A stretch of DNA of 64,000 bases, taken from assembly GCF_025210605.1 (NCBI RefSeq), contig NZ_JAOARI010000018.1, forward strand, positions 1 to 64,000. The letters run 5' to 3'. The stretch comes from Halodesulfovibrio sp. (lineage in GTDB: Bacteria; Desulfobacterota; Desulfovibrionia; Desulfovibrionales; Desulfovibrionaceae). Position 1 is the stretch's first letter; every line of letters starts with the position of its first letter. Both the position numbers and the translations under genes were made by a program. Below are positions 1 to 9,557 of this stretch, piece by piece. The notes beneath the pieces are model-generated. The model saw only the letters and a list, made by a program, of their open reading frames with translations. It was not told the DNA's origin and made no database searches.

Positions 1-100
1 TCATGTCACCACTCTCCACTTGAGCAACAACAGCCAGTTTAAAGCCTAATGTGTAGTCCCGTTGTGTTCGCTTAGTCTTTGTTCTTGTTTGCTTTCTCAT
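1..100 (-). CDS. IS3-family transposase OrfA, N-terminal fragment
   Basis: The start codon is at 98-100 on the minus strand, with an AAGGAC ribosome-binding site about six bases upstream. The visible protein begins MRKQTRTKTKRTQRDYTLGF and continues into FKLAVVAQVESGDM. This matches the usual start of IS3-group OrfA proteins, the helix-turn-helix subunit that binds the element ends and is normally fused to OrfB by a -1 frameshift. The gene runs off the left edge, so only the beginning can be confirmed. Confidence 0.75.
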   Translation of the reverse strand, partial: MRKQTRTKTKRTQRDYTLGFKLAVVAQVESGDM

Positions 101-140
101 AATAAGTCCTTTTCTTGTGAACTTATTCAAGGACGGGACA
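1..140 (-). mobile_element. Right end of an IS3-family insertion sequence, cut by the window edge
   Basis: The minus strand carries the first 33 codons of an OrfA-type transposase. Just upstream is a candidate terminal repeat, which read inward on the minus strand starts TGTCCCGTCCTTGAATAAG and ends at 140. IS3-family ends usually begin with TG, which fits. The rest of the element lies to the left of the window, so completeness and target duplication cannot be judged. The T-rich bases after 140 could hide a 3-4 bp duplication. Confidence 0.75.
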
Positions 141-153
141 TTTTGAAAAAATT

Positions 154-186
154 AGGGTCTACCTTTTTAGGTAGACCCTTTTTTTA
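154..186 (+). terminator. Intrinsic terminator beside the IS end
   Basis: A perfect 10-bp stem (AGGGTCTACC / GGTAGACCCT) with a six-base loop is followed by seven T. It starts only 14 bp outside the IS end. It probably belonged to a plus-strand gene now separated from it by the insertion, or lying to the left of the element. Confidence 0.8.
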
Positions 187-649
187 TGTAAAAAACTGAC
201 CCCATTCTGCTCTTGCAAGTTTTCTGCACAATGCCATGCAAAACAATCTCTTTTTCTTTATTTTATCCCATAGTGGTTGATGATTTCAGCAAGCATTATT
301 TTTTTTTACAAGAAAGAGGTGTCCTATCTAATAGTATTAGACTATACTGCTCTGTTTATAAGCTTTTGAAAGAATACAAAGAAACTTAACAGCTTTAAAA
401 TACTATATTTTTTAGAGCGAGCTTTGTTTTTTGCACATTATTTGATGCAGTTACAATACGTCATCTATGTCGCTTGGCTTTCAAAAGCAACTGTTATGAA
501 GCAGCATACTGAGTGGACGCATTCCATGTGTTCACTCTTGCGTAGTGCCTTTTAATTACTGAATGCAACGATGCTCTTCTGTCCCCGATGTGTAATGAAC
601 CGATTATGAACAAGGCACTTTCTAGGGTTTACAGGAAAAAGGAATTTGT
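187..649 (+). promoter_or_regulatory. Upstream region of the proVWX operon
   Basis: This 460-bp AT-rich stretch has no credible gene. It holds an imperfect inverted repeat, GAGTGGAC (511-518) and GTTCACTC (530-537), about 110 bp before the first gene. This is a candidate operator for osmotic or other control. The ribosome-binding site AAAGGA lies just before the proV start. I could not choose a promoter with confidence. Confidence 0.35.
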
Positions 650-1888
650 ATGTCATCCCAGAAGGTGATGCTTGAAGTTAACAATCTTACTAAAATCTTC
701 GGCTCTAATCCCAAACGAGCCTTACCGTTACTGGAAGAAAAAATGTCTAAAGAGGACATTCTCCAGAAAACCGGTCTCACCGTAGGCGTGCACGATGCAT
801 CGTTTACAGTCTATGAAGGGGAAATATTTGTCATCATGGGACTTTCAGGGTCCGGCAAATCAACCCTTGTGCGCATGTTAAACCGGCTGATTGAACCAAA
901 CGCCGGCAGCGTCTCAATGCATGGAAAAGACATCATGAAAATGACGCACGACGAACTGGTTCAATTCCGGCTCCACAACATGAGCATGGTATTCCAATCC
1001 TTCGCTCTCATGCCCCATCTTACCGTTCTGGAAAACACAGCCTTCGGATTGGAACTGGCAAAAGTGCCAAAAGAAGAACGGAAAAAACGCAGCCTCCAAG
1101 CATTAGAACAAGTTGGCTTGTCAGGCTGGGAAAATGCTTATCCAAAGCAACTTAGTGGTGGAATGCAACAACGTGTAGGTCTCGCAAGAGGTTTAGCTGT
1201 TGACCCGGAAATAATGCTCATGGATGAAGCATTTTCTGCTCTAGATCCACTTATCCGCACAGAAATGCAGGATGAGCTGTTGATGCTCCAAGAAAAATAC
1301 CGCCGTACCATTATCTTCATATCCCATGATCTGAATGAAGCGCTCAGAATTGGGGACCGAATCGGCATCATGGAAGGTGGCAAACTTATACAAGTAGGCA
1401 CACCTGAAGATGTACTGCAAAACCCAGCTAACGATTATGTGCGAGCCTTTTTCAAGGGTGTTAACCCTGCCAATGTGCTTAGCGCCAAAGATATAGCCTC
1501 CGGTAGTCATCCTACAATCATAATCAGCAAGAGCGGAAACCTGCGTACATCGCATGAAATTCTCAGCTCCAGTGAACGTGACTATGCGTTCGTGCTTGAC
1601 CCGCAGCACAAGTTGCAGGGGGTTGTTTCAGCTGACTCAATTCAGAACAAGCTTAAAGAAAAAAATCCTGATAATACTCTTCGTGATGCGTTTTTACCAC
1701 ATATTCACACAGTCAACGAAGATGATACGATGCAGGAAATTCTCCCAATCGTAGCACAAGGTTCTTGCCCTGTGCCTGTTGTAGATTCAGATAACCGTTT
1801 CAAAGGTGTTGTCTCGAAAACTCGTTTTCTTGATACACTTCACCGCAACGGCGACTCATTCGAAAATACAGTAGCACACAGCATGTAG
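650..1888 (+). CDS. proV: Glycine betaine/proline ABC transporter, ATP-binding subunit
   Basis: This is the ATPase of an osmoprotectant importer, acting at the inner face of the membrane. The 412-residue length matches ProV/OpuAA. Visible motifs are Walker A GLSGSGKSTL (about residue 64), the signature LSGGMQQR (about 167), Walker B IMLMDEAFSALDP, and the switch histidine in FISHDL. Residues from about 280 on resemble the paired CBS domains that sense ionic strength in this family. The start has an AAAGGA ribosome-binding site. It is first in a three-gene operon with the permease 11 bp downstream. Confidence 0.93.
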   Translation: MSSQKVMLEVNNLTKIFGSNPKRALPLLEEKMSKEDILQKTGLTVGVHDASFTVYEGEIFVIMGLSGSGKSTLVRMLNRLIEPNAGSVSMHGKDIMKMTHDELVQFRLHNMSMVFQSFALMPHLTVLENTAFGLELAKVPKEERKKRSLQALEQVGLSGWENAYPKQLSGGMQQRVGLARGLAVDPEIMLMDEAFSALDPLIRTEMQDELLMLQEKYRRTIIFISHDLNEALRIGDRIGIMEGGKLIQVGTPEDVLQNPANDYVRAFFKGVNPANVLSAKDIASGSHPTIIISKSGNLRTSHEILSSSERDYAFVLDPQHKLQGVVSADSIQNKLKEKNPDNTLRDAFLPHIHTVNEDDTMQEILPIVAQGSCPVPVVDSDNRFKGVVSKTRFLDTLHRNGDSFENTVAHSM

Positions 1889-1899
1889 GGAGAATTCAT

Positions 1900-2733
1900 A
1901 TGTTTGACGAACAAGTAATACCTTTGGATGTGTGGATTTCTGACTCCATTGAATGGCTGGTAAACAATCACAGGGAGCTTTTTCTCAAGCTCAAATGGCC
2001 TGTTGAACAAACGCTTACTGCGATTGACCATGGTCTAAATGCGCTGCATCCACTTATAATAATCGCTGCTGTCGTACTACTTTCATGGCGTCTTGCAGGC
2101 AAAAGAATATCGTTTTTTTCAGGTTGCTCTCTAGTCTTTATAGGACTGCTTGGGTTGTGGGAAAACACCATGACCACATTAGCAATGGTTCTGTCATCGG
2201 TTATATTCTGCGTTCTTGCCGGAGTTCCCCTCGGTATCTGTGCAGGAAGAAATAACCGTTTCGATCAGGTGATACGCCCGATGCTGGACGCCATGCAGAC
2301 CACACCATCGTTTGTATATTTAGTCCCGATTGTAATGCTATTTTCTATCGGTAACGCCGCGGGTGTGCTTGCAACTATCATATTTGCTCTTCCGCCAATT
2401 ATTCGCCTCACCTCTTTGGGTATCAGACAGGTACCGCGTGAGCTAGTTGAAGCAGCTGAAGCCTTTGGTGCAACAAACTTTCAGGTGTTACTCAAGGTGC
2501 AAATACCTCTGGCACTGCCTACCATTCTAGCAGGACTCAACCAAACCATTATGATGGCGTTATCCATGGTTGTGGTAGCTGCGCTTATCGGTGCTGGCGG
2601 TCTTGGTTCACCTGTCGTCGTCGGGCTTAACTCTCTCGATATAGGACTCGCCGCCATTGGTGGCATAGGTATTGTCCTTATGGCTGTAATGCTTGACCGC
2701 ATCACACAAGCCGCTGCTCAAAAACGAGTGTAA
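1900..2733 (+). CDS. proW: Glycine betaine/proline ABC transporter, permease subunit
   Basis: This is a membrane permease of the ProW/OpuAB type, 277 residues with about six hydrophobic segments. The conserved coupling loop, which contacts the ATPase, appears as EAAEAFGATNFQVLLKVQIPLALP near residue 186. An N-terminal amphipathic stretch precedes the first membrane span, as in ProW. A GGGAG ribosome-binding site precedes the start. It sits between the ATPase and the binding protein, so substrate passes from ProX through this subunit. Confidence 0.93.
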   Translation: MFDEQVIPLDVWISDSIEWLVNNHRELFLKLKWPVEQTLTAIDHGLNALHPLIIIAAVVLLSWRLAGKRISFFSGCSLVFIGLLGLWENTMTTLAMVLSSVIFCVLAGVPLGICAGRNNRFDQVIRPMLDAMQTTPSFVYLVPIVMLFSIGNAAGVLATIIFALPPIIRLTSLGIRQVPRELVEAAEAFGATNFQVLLKVQIPLALPTILAGLNQTIMMALSMVVVAALIGAGGLGSPVVVGLNSLDIGLAAIGGIGIVLMAVMLDRITQAAAQKRV

Positions 2734-2780
2734 CGACACAAGCCCTGCACGAAACTCTTATTTCTTAGGAAAAATTCATT

Positions 2781-3797
2781 ATGATTAAAAAAATAGTACT
2801 CGCATTATTGATTGTGTCTCTGGCAATTCCTGCTTTTGCATATAACGAATTACCGGGGAAAGGCGTTACGGTAAAACCGGCGCGCGGTCCGTGGAGTACA
2901 GGATATTTCCACGCATTAATTATTGAAAAAGGCTTGCAAGAGCTGGGATACAAAGTCCAAAGAACTAAAGAATTGCCTGTGGCACTGTTTTTTAAAACAG
3001 TTAACATGGGTGACATCGACTACTGGCCAAATACTTGGCTGCCAAATCAAGGTGACTATCTCAAAAAAAGCAAGCATGCGTCAGCTATCGGCTATGTATT
3101 AAGAAAACAAGCTCTCCAAGGGTACGCCGTTGATAAAAAACATGCAGAAAGCCTGAATATTACTTCTCTCGAGGATTTTAAACGCCCTGAAGTGCAGAAG
3201 GCTTTTGACAAAGATGGTGACGGCAAAGCAGACCTGACTGGTGCTCCACATGGGTGGAAAGCAGTTAAAACCATCAATCAGCACATCAAAGAATATGGTC
3301 TCAGCAAGCATGTTAAGCAGATAAGTGCCTCCTATGAAGCTGCAATGGCTGCAAACATCGCTGCTTATAAAAGCGGCGAGCCAATCTTCTACTACACATG
3401 GACTCCATGCTGGACAACGTACAAGCTTATTCCGGGACAAGACGTTGTATGGCTCAATGTGCCGTTTAATATCTCCCAGACTGAATCTAAAGACGACGTT
3501 AAGCTCATGCATCTTGAAGATGTCCAAGGCGCTGTGACAAACCCTATCGATATGGGATTCAGCGTTGCGGACATTCGTATTGTCGGCAACAACGAGTTTC
3601 TTGCCAAAAACCCAGCAGCTAAAAAGTTCTTTGAACTGTTTACAATCGACTTAGCTGACCTGAGTGCACAGTACACCAAGATGATGGAAGGGGAAAAATC
3701 TCGAAAAGATATTAACCGCCACGCTGATGAATGGATTAAGAATAATCAAAAAGCGTGGGATAGCTGGCTTGACCAAGCGCGTCATGCAGCAAACTAA
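2781..3797 (+). CDS. proX: Glycine betaine/proline-binding periplasmic protein
   Basis: This is the substrate-binding protein of the importer. A signal peptide (MIKKIVLALLIVSLAIPAFA) is followed by an OpuAC-type domain of about 318 residues. Family features are GDIDYWPNTWLPNQ (about residue 75) and the tryptophan- and tyrosine-rich stretch PIFYYTWTPCW (about 210), which contribute aromatic side chains that cage quaternary ammonium groups. It is the last gene of the operon, followed by a strong palindromic terminator. The exact ligand (betaine, proline betaine or choline) cannot be told from sequence. Confidence 0.92.
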   Translation: MIKKIVLALLIVSLAIPAFAYNELPGKGVTVKPARGPWSTGYFHALIIEKGLQELGYKVQRTKELPVALFFKTVNMGDIDYWPNTWLPNQGDYLKKSKHASAIGYVLRKQALQGYAVDKKHAESLNITSLEDFKRPEVQKAFDKDGDGKADLTGAPHGWKAVKTINQHIKEYGLSKHVKQISASYEAAMAANIAAYKSGEPIFYYTWTPCWTTYKLIPGQDVVWLNVPFNISQTESKDDVKLMHLEDVQGAVTNPIDMGFSVADIRIVGNNEFLAKNPAAKKFFELFTIDLADLSAQYTKMMEGEKSRKDINRHADEWIKNNQKAWDSWLDQARHAAN

Positions 3798-3821
3798 TCC
3801 TTTCTTCTCAAAATAATACAC

Positions 3822-3857
3822 AAAAAAAACCGCCTTCAGCTGAAGGCGGTTTTTTTT
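3822..3857. terminator. Bidirectional terminator between proX and the permease
   Basis: A perfect 22-bp palindrome (ACCGCCTTCAGCTGAAGGCGGT, centred near 3840) is flanked by an A run on the left and a T run on the right. It can stop transcription of both converging genes. Confidence 0.9.
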
Positions 3858-3868
3858 CAGATGATATC

Positions 3869-5044
3869 TTATACATAGTTTGCAACAAGAATTACAACGC
3901 CGCACACCGCAGCAGTTGCAATCCCCATGTTGCCACCAGGAGTCATGTAGGCAAGTTTTTTTGCTGCTGCCTTTGCTTCAGAACGAAGTTTGTAGCTCAT
4001 AGCACATGGAAGCAAAATGCAAATAACGGCAAGAGCTGCACCTGCATGAGCAAGAGCTGCAATAAAGCCACCCGGAGCCAGCAATGCTGCAACAAGCACT
4101 GGGACAAACACGATGAGTGTAGTACCAATGCGATCTTTTGCAGAATTTGTACGGCGCAATGTTTCTGCCATTAAGTCAAAGAGAGATAACGCCACCCCGA
4201 AAAAGGAAGTGATAAGTGCAAACGCTGCGAAAATAGACAAAATAGTCTGGATCACAACAGAACCATTACACATGGACTTAATTAACGCATCTACGCTGCC
4301 GCTCATGTTAACAATCTGATCCATAGGCACGCTACCAAGAGAAAGGAACAACCAGACCATGTAGCAAAGAAGCGGAAGTAATGTGCCCCAGAACATAATA
4401 CGAACGAGCTGTCTGGTATCTGTTCCTACCACACTCGTGATACTTGGAATACAGAAATGGAAAGAAAAAGAAGCAAATAAAACAGGAACAGCACCAATCA
4501 GATAACTATAGTCTGGAGCAACGTTAACCAGCACGTTCACATCAACTGTTGTGCTCAACGTAGCAAATGCAATTGCCATTGCGCCAAGCATGCTCAGGAA
4601 AAACAGACTATTAAAGCGGATAATTGCGTTAGTTCCGCAGAACATGATTACTGCCATGACAACGGTAAATCCAACCGAGCATGCCCCCGTGCTGAAAGCA
4701 TCACCATTGACGCCCAAGGCTGAGGCAATAATGCCACCCATTGCAGTCACATACGCAACAAGAACAGCGTAAAGAAGGAAGCCAAGGCAGACAACAGCAA
4801 TAATCTGTCCCCAGCGTCCAAGAACTTTTTTAACCATCATATTCACGTTCAAGCCAGTTCCAACTTGCAGATTAACTTCGAGCAGCAGAAGAGATGTGTA
4901 GAAGGCCAAAGCCCACATAACTAGAAGCAGTACCATGCTGACCTTAAAGCCCAAAAAACCGATTGCCATCGGCAAGCCGAGCATTCCGGCACCAATGGTA
5001 GTACCGGCAACAACACATACTGCGTCCAGAGATTGCGACTTCAT
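3869..5044 (-). CDS. Aromatic amino acid permease (Mtr/TyrP/TnaB type)
   Basis: This proton-coupled inner-membrane transporter belongs to the hydroxy/aromatic amino acid permease family and probably takes up tryptophan or tyrosine. It has 391 residues and about eleven hydrophobic segments. The first span carries the family signature (VVAGTTIGAGMLGLPMA, about residues 10-26). I chose the start at 5044 because the protein then begins MKSQSLDAVCVVAG as in the family; an upstream in-frame ATG at 5125 would add 27 poorly supported residues. A G-rich stretch upstream could serve as ribosome-binding site. The exact substrate is not settled. Confidence 0.85.
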   Translation of the reverse strand: MKSQSLDAVCVVAGTTIGAGMLGLPMAIGFLGFKVSMVLLLVMWALAFYTSLLLLEVNLQVGTGLNVNMMVKKVLGRWGQIIAVVCLGFLLYAVLVAYVTAMGGIIASALGVNGDAFSTGACSVGFTVVMAVIMFCGTNAIIRFNSLFFLSMLGAMAIAFATLSTTVDVNVLVNVAPDYSYLIGAVPVLFASFSFHFCIPSITSVVGTDTRQLVRIMFWGTLLPLLCYMVWLFLSLGSVPMDQIVNMSGSVDALIKSMCNGSVVIQTILSIFAAFALITSFFGVALSLFDLMAETLRRTNSAKDRIGTTLIVFVPVLVAALLAPGGFIAALAHAGAALAVICILLPCAMSYKLRSEAKAAAKKLAYMTPGGNMGIATAAVCGVVILVANYV

Positions 5045-5767
5045 AATTGTAATACCCCCAATAGGTAAATTGTGCTCGCGCCTACACCTGATAAAAAACA
5101 AAAGTGCCCAAATATCTAAGTTCAACCGTTTTTGAACCAGACAAAAAAATCACTTCACGAGTGAAAATTGCAAGGGAAGAAAGCGTGGCGGCATCGCTTG
5201 CTATTGCAGGAGCACTTGCACTTATCAATGCAAAACCTGCTAATTTGTGTGCAACGATGTAGTAGCGATGCCAGCTTATACAGTTGCGCGATTAATCTTT
5301 ATAGTCAGCACCAAGTACACGTTGTTCTAATGCATGGTCAAGCACTGTAATGCATATTTTTTACGTTTCTGACAAAATTCAATACTTCCAAACCATTATT
5401 CAATTTGATGCGAAACAAGGCTTTAGCAGTCTTTTTACAATATTGTTCACTGTATCGACAATATTGTTCACAGATTTTACAATCATGTACTATTCGATTT
5501 TACCAATTTTGCAAAAATTTCCTTCTTGCGCCATTGCGAAAAACCCACTATTAAGCTTTCGCTTTCTGTACAAAAAGTGACTGCTCACATAAAACCAGCC
5601 ACATTTTATCCTATATTTACAGAATAATATCGGAAAAAGAACCTTTTGTTCTTCAAACGATTCCATTGTCAATATCTGACAAAGACCTCCAGACCGATCC
5701 GAAATTTCATACGGACCGCGCCTGTGTCCACCTTATGTGTTTTATACTATCTCATGGAGGATGCACT
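5045..5767. promoter_or_regulatory. Long divergent intergenic region between the permease and SulP genes
   Basis: This gap of about 720 bp has no convincing gene; short open frames inside lack ribosome-binding sites and domain features. It should hold promoters for both flanking genes. The clearest structure is the tandem repeat at 5437-5471, listed separately. Confidence 0.4.
5437..5471. promoter_or_regulatory. Tandem 14-bp operator-like repeat
   Basis: ACAATATTGTTCAC occurs at 5437-5450 and again at 5458-5471. The start-to-start spacing is 21 bp, two helical turns. Each copy contains the perfect palindrome ACAATATTGT. A degenerate relative (TTTTACAATCATG) follows. The pattern suggests two cooperating regulator dimers on one face of DNA, about 300 bp upstream of the SulP gene. 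Confidence 0.5.
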
Positions 5768-7468
5768 GTGCGTTCACACGCTTTATTCAGCAGGAAAACA
5801 TTTCGCCCTGCCCTACTCAAAACTCTCACTTCCGGTTATAATCTTTCACAATTTGCCAAAGATGTAGTTTCCGGCTCGACAGTCGGCATTGTAGCGCTGC
5901 CACTGGCTATGGCATTCGCCATTGCAAGTGGCTGCACGCCTGAAAGAGGGTTATTTACCGCCATTATTGCTGGTTTTATCATTTCTGCAATTGGTGGCTC
6001 ACGTTTTCAAATCGGAGGTCCTACTGGGGCATTCGTGGTTATTGTTGCAGGCATCATTGCCCGACACGGTTATGCAGGACTCGCTGTAGCTACCAGCATG
6101 GCTGGTGTCATCTTGCTCATCATGGGCGTATGTGGTCTTGGTAAGCTGCTCAAATTTATTCCATACCCAGTGACTACCGGATTTACTACAGGCATAGCCC
6201 TACTCATTTTCACAACACAAATTAAAGATCTTTTAGGACTTGACCTTGCTGCAATTCCCGCATCGTTTATTCCTAAAATTACCACACTAGCTCAGGCAAC
6301 GCCGACCGCACATATTGATGCGTGTATTGTTGCTGCAACCACGCTTGCGACCATTTTTCTCACACGTAAACTATTTCCCCGCTTTCCATCGCATATTGCG
6401 GGAATCATAACCGCTTCTGCCATTGCAACATTTTGCGGGCTTGATGTTGCTACAATCGGCACACGATTCGGAGGTATTCCAGCAGAGCTACCATCTTTTG
6501 CGCTTCCTGCCGACCTTACGAGCCTTGCAGTAACTATGATTCCTGACGCCATCACAATTGCGCTGCTGGCTGCAATCGAGTCTCTGCTAAGCGCAGTCGT
6601 TGCGGACGGTATGACAAGTGAACGCCATCATTCTTCAACCGAGCTTCTTGCACAGGGCATTGCAAACATTGCCTCATCATGTTTCGGGGGTATCCCTGCT
6701 ACGGGCGCTATCGCTCGTACAGCTACCAACATTCGCGCTGGTGCTTTTTCTCCGGTATCCGGCATGATCCACGCAATTGTTCTCGCTTTGTTCATCAAAT
6801 TCTTCGCCCCAGTAGCATCTGCCATTCCTCTCGCCAGCCTTGCAGGGGTGCTCACCTATGTAGCTTGGGACATGAGTGAACTCCCTAAGTTTATGCACAT
6901 TCTTCGTGCGCCAAAATCTGATGCGGCTGTCATGGTCTCAACCTTCCTGCTTACCGTTCTTGTTGACCTGACGGTTGGCGTTCAATTCGGAGTTGTCCTT
7001 GCTGCTCTCTTGCTTATCGGGCGAATCAGCGACGCAACCCGTTTTCAAAACTGGGAACAGACAAAACCTGCTTCAAACACACATGAGCCTTCATGGAATG
7101 GTGAAGTTGAAGTTTATGAGATCAACGGGCCTTTCTTCTTTGGATGCGCTGACCGGTTCTCACAGACTTTTTCACTCATGAGAAAGCCGCCTCGTGTCAT
7201 TATATTCAGAATGCGTCATGTCCATACGATTGATGCAACTGCACTGCACGCACTGGAACTTGTCCTGCTGCAAATGAAACAGCTTAATGTGCATATACTC
7301 TTTTCCGGTGTTGATCCGTCAATCCGGCAGCAAATGATCCGTTTCGGTCTGCTTACCCACATAGCAGAAGAGGACATACTGCACTCCTTCGGTACTGCGT
7401 GGACAAAAGCGCAAAACCTCACCTCCCCATCTACTGTCTCTGCTACAACTGCACCAGCAGCAGCTTAA
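5768..7468 (+). CDS. SulP-family anion transporter with C-terminal STAS domain
   Basis: This inner-membrane transporter has a SulP core of ten or more hydrophobic segments (roughly residues 30-400) and a cytoplasmic STAS domain (about 430-535, ending around RMRHVHTIDATALHALE). Likely substrates are sulfate, bicarbonate or another dicarboxylate; sequence alone does not decide. I chose a GTG start at 5768 because GGAGG lies seven bases upstream. An in-frame ATG at 5666 has no such site. No carbonic anhydrase or sulfur gene is adjacent. A strong terminator follows. Confidence 0.88.
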   Translation: MRSHALFSRKTFRPALLKTLTSGYNLSQFAKDVVSGSTVGIVALPLAMAFAIASGCTPERGLFTAIIAGFIISAIGGSRFQIGGPTGAFVVIVAGIIARHGYAGLAVATSMAGVILLIMGVCGLGKLLKFIPYPVTTGFTTGIALLIFTTQIKDLLGLDLAAIPASFIPKITTLAQATPTAHIDACIVAATTLATIFLTRKLFPRFPSHIAGIITASAIATFCGLDVATIGTRFGGIPAELPSFALPADLTSLAVTMIPDAITIALLAAIESLLSAVVADGMTSERHHSSTELLAQGIANIASSCFGGIPATGAIARTATNIRAGAFSPVSGMIHAIVLALFIKFFAPVASAIPLASLAGVLTYVAWDMSELPKFMHILRAPKSDAAVMVSTFLLTVLVDLTVGVQFGVVLAALLLIGRISDATRFQNWEQTKPASNTHEPSWNGEVEVYEINGPFFFGCADRFSQTFSLMRKPPRVIIFRMRHVHTIDATALHALELVLLQMKQLNVHILFSGVDPSIRQQMIRFGLLTHIAEEDILHSFGTAWTKAQNLTSPSTVSATTAPAAA

Positions 7469-7473
7469 ATCCA

Positions 7474-7509
7474 AAACGCCCTGTAGAATCTACTACAGGG
7501 CGTTTTTTT
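7474..7509 (+). terminator. Terminator after the SulP gene
   Basis: A 13-bp stem (AAACGCCCTGTAG / CTACAGGGCGTTT) with a six-base loop leads into a run of T. Confidence 0.9.
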
Positions 7510-7644
7510 GTATTCAACGCTTTCCTTTCGTTAGCTCCTGTCTTTTAAGGGTATTAAGTATTTTAAACAGTATACGGTTCAGAAATACTCTCTGAGTATG
7601 CTACTGTACTCACACTGTTTTTATTTTTTACCCAAGCAGAGCAT

Positions 7645-8778
7645 ATGACGACCAATACAGCACCTTCTTTTACAGTCCAAACTGATACAGAAGCGACGAC
7701 CATTTCACTTTCTGGAGCATGGACTACACTACGTTTGGATACCGTAGAGCGCTCTTTTATGGATTCTATTAAGAGTGCATCGCACTCTATTGTACTTGAT
7801 ATTAGCAAATTATCATCGTTTGACACAAATGGTGCGTGGGTTATCGAACAGTATAAACGCAAGGCTGCGTCGAAAAATAAACTCTGCACAATTCTCCACG
7901 CAAACGAAAAAGATCAAATACTGTTAAAAGCAGTCACAGGCAGACCGGAAACAGAAAAAAAACAGAAGCGCGACCCTTTTTATATAACCTTACTTTGTGA
8001 CATAGGCGAAACAGTAGTAACGGAACTAAAAACCACCTTGAATATCATAGGATTTCTCGGTGAAATTATGCTGGCGCTTTTACGCTCCTGCTATAAACCG
8101 CATCGATTCAGAACAACTGCTCTCTTTTATCATCTTGAACACGTCGGATTACGCGGCATCCCTATTATTGCCCTGCTCTCTTTTCTTATAGGTATGGTGC
8201 TCGCCTACATGGGAGCACAGCAGCTGCAAAAATTTGGCGCGCAAGTTTTCGTTATTCAGCTCGTACAGGTTTCCGTGCTTCGTGAATTGGGTATTTTGCT
8301 CACTGCAATTGTTATTGCCGGACGTTCCGGCTCTGCATTTACAGCGCAAATAGGGGCTATGATTGCTAACGAAGAAATCTATGCCATGCGGACAACCGGT
8401 CTTGATCCTGTCGACACACTGGTAATTCCCCGCGTGCTCGCTCTACTAATTATGCTCCCTATTCTCGGACTTATTGCAGACATCATGGGCTTACTGGGTG
8501 GAGCACTGATGGTCTGGCAATCACTGGACATCGGACTGCACGGATTCATCATCCGCCTTCATGAAACACTGAATATCTGGAACTTCTATGTGGGAATAGT
8601 TAAAGCCCCATTCTTTGCCATTGTTATCGCTACAGTTGGCTGTTTTCAGGGACTACAGGTTTCCGGTAGTGCCGAATCAGTAGGACGACTCACAACAACA
8701 TCAGTTATTGAATCCATTTTTGCCGTAATCGTTATTGATGCCGGATTCGCAATTTTCTTCGCAGCAATAGGACTGTAA
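7645..8778 (+). CDS. MlaE/YrbE-type lipid ABC permease fused to an N-terminal STAS (MlaB-like) domain
   Basis: This is the membrane subunit of an MCE-type phospholipid transporter. Residues 1-110 form a STAS-like domain (VLDISKLSSFDTNGAWVIE resembles the MlaB phospho-acceptor loop). Residues 115-377 are a MlaE permease with the family motif REXGXXLTAIVIAGRSGSAFTAQIGAM near 212-240. Fusing MlaB to MlaE replaces the separate small subunit of E. coli. It heads a four-gene operon with only 2 bp before the ATPase. The ribosome-binding site is weak. Direction of lipid movement is not predictable from this. Confidence 0.9.
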   Translation: MTTNTAPSFTVQTDTEATTISLSGAWTTLRLDTVERSFMDSIKSASHSIVLDISKLSSFDTNGAWVIEQYKRKAASKNKLCTILHANEKDQILLKAVTGRPETEKKQKRDPFYITLLCDIGETVVTELKTTLNIIGFLGEIMLALLRSCYKPHRFRTTALFYHLEHVGLRGIPIIALLSFLIGMVLAYMGAQQLQKFGAQVFVIQLVQVSVLRELGILLTAIVIAGRSGSAFTAQIGAMIANEEIYAMRTTGLDPVDTLVIPRVLALLIMLPILGLIADIMGLLGGALMVWQSLDIGLHGFIIRLHETLNIWNFYVGIVKAPFFAIVIATVGCFQGLQVSGSAESVGRLTTTSVIESIFAVIVIDAGFAIFFAAIGL

Positions 8779-8780
8779 CC

Positions 8781-9557
8781 ATGACTGATACGATTCTTTC
8801 ACTGCGCAATGTAAAAACACAATATGGAAAAAAGGTTATCCATGAAGATGTTAACCTTGATGTACGGCGTGGGGAAATAATAGGCATCATCGGTGGGTCA
8901 GGCTCTGGAAAGACTGTATTGCTGCGAACAATTCTCGGATTAAACCGACACACGTTTGGGAAAATAGAAATTTTTGGCAAGGAATACCACACACTCAGCA
9001 CCAAAGAAAAACATAAGATTGAGCAACGCTGGGGAGTGCTTTTTCAAGATGGAGCTTTGTATTCTTCATTGACGGTCATGGAAAACATTGATGTTGCGCT
9101 TAAAGAATATACAAAGCTAAGCACCACCACACGTAATGAAATTGCACTTCTCAAAATATTTTTAGCAGGACTGCCGCTTGATTCAGCAGAGCTTATGCCA
9201 TCAGAGCTTTCGGGCGGTATGCGCAAAAGAGCGAGCCTTGCCAGAGCACTGGCAATGGACCCTGAAATACTCTTTCTTGACGAACCGACAGCAGGTCTGG
9301 ACCCCATAACTGCGAGCGGGTTCGACGAGCTACTGAAAACACTCCAACACGCGCTCGGGTTCACAGTTTTTTTAGTCACTCATGATCTGGACACACTCTA
9401 TACCATTTGTGATCGGGTGGCTGTACTGGCGGAAAAACGTATTTATGCCATCGGTACAATTGATGAGCTTGTACAAAATCCATATCCGTGGATTCAGGAA
9501 TACTTCAACGGCCCACGTGGAAGAAGCGCAAAAATGAAGCCTTGCGGGGAGAAATAG
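8781..9557 (+). CDS. MlaF-type lipid ABC transporter ATPase
   Basis: This 258-residue ATPase powers the MCE transporter. It shows Walker A GGSGSGKTVLLR (about residue 38), signature LSGGMRKRASLARAL (about 141), Walker B ILFLDEPTAGLDP and the switch histidine in VTHDL. The basic signature variant MRKR is typical of MlaF. It abuts the MCE gene: its stop codon and the next start codon are adjacent. Confidence 0.92.
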   Translation: MTDTILSLRNVKTQYGKKVIHEDVNLDVRRGEIIGIIGGSGSGKTVLLRTILGLNRHTFGKIEIFGKEYHTLSTKEKHKIEQRWGVLFQDGALYSSLTVMENIDVALKEYTKLSTTTRNEIALLKIFLAGLPLDSAELMPSELSGGMRKRASLARALAMDPEILFLDEPTAGLDPITASGFDELLKTLQHALGFTVFLVTHDLDTLYTICDRVAVLAEKRIYAIGTIDELVQNPYPWIQEYFNGPRGRSAKMKPCGEK

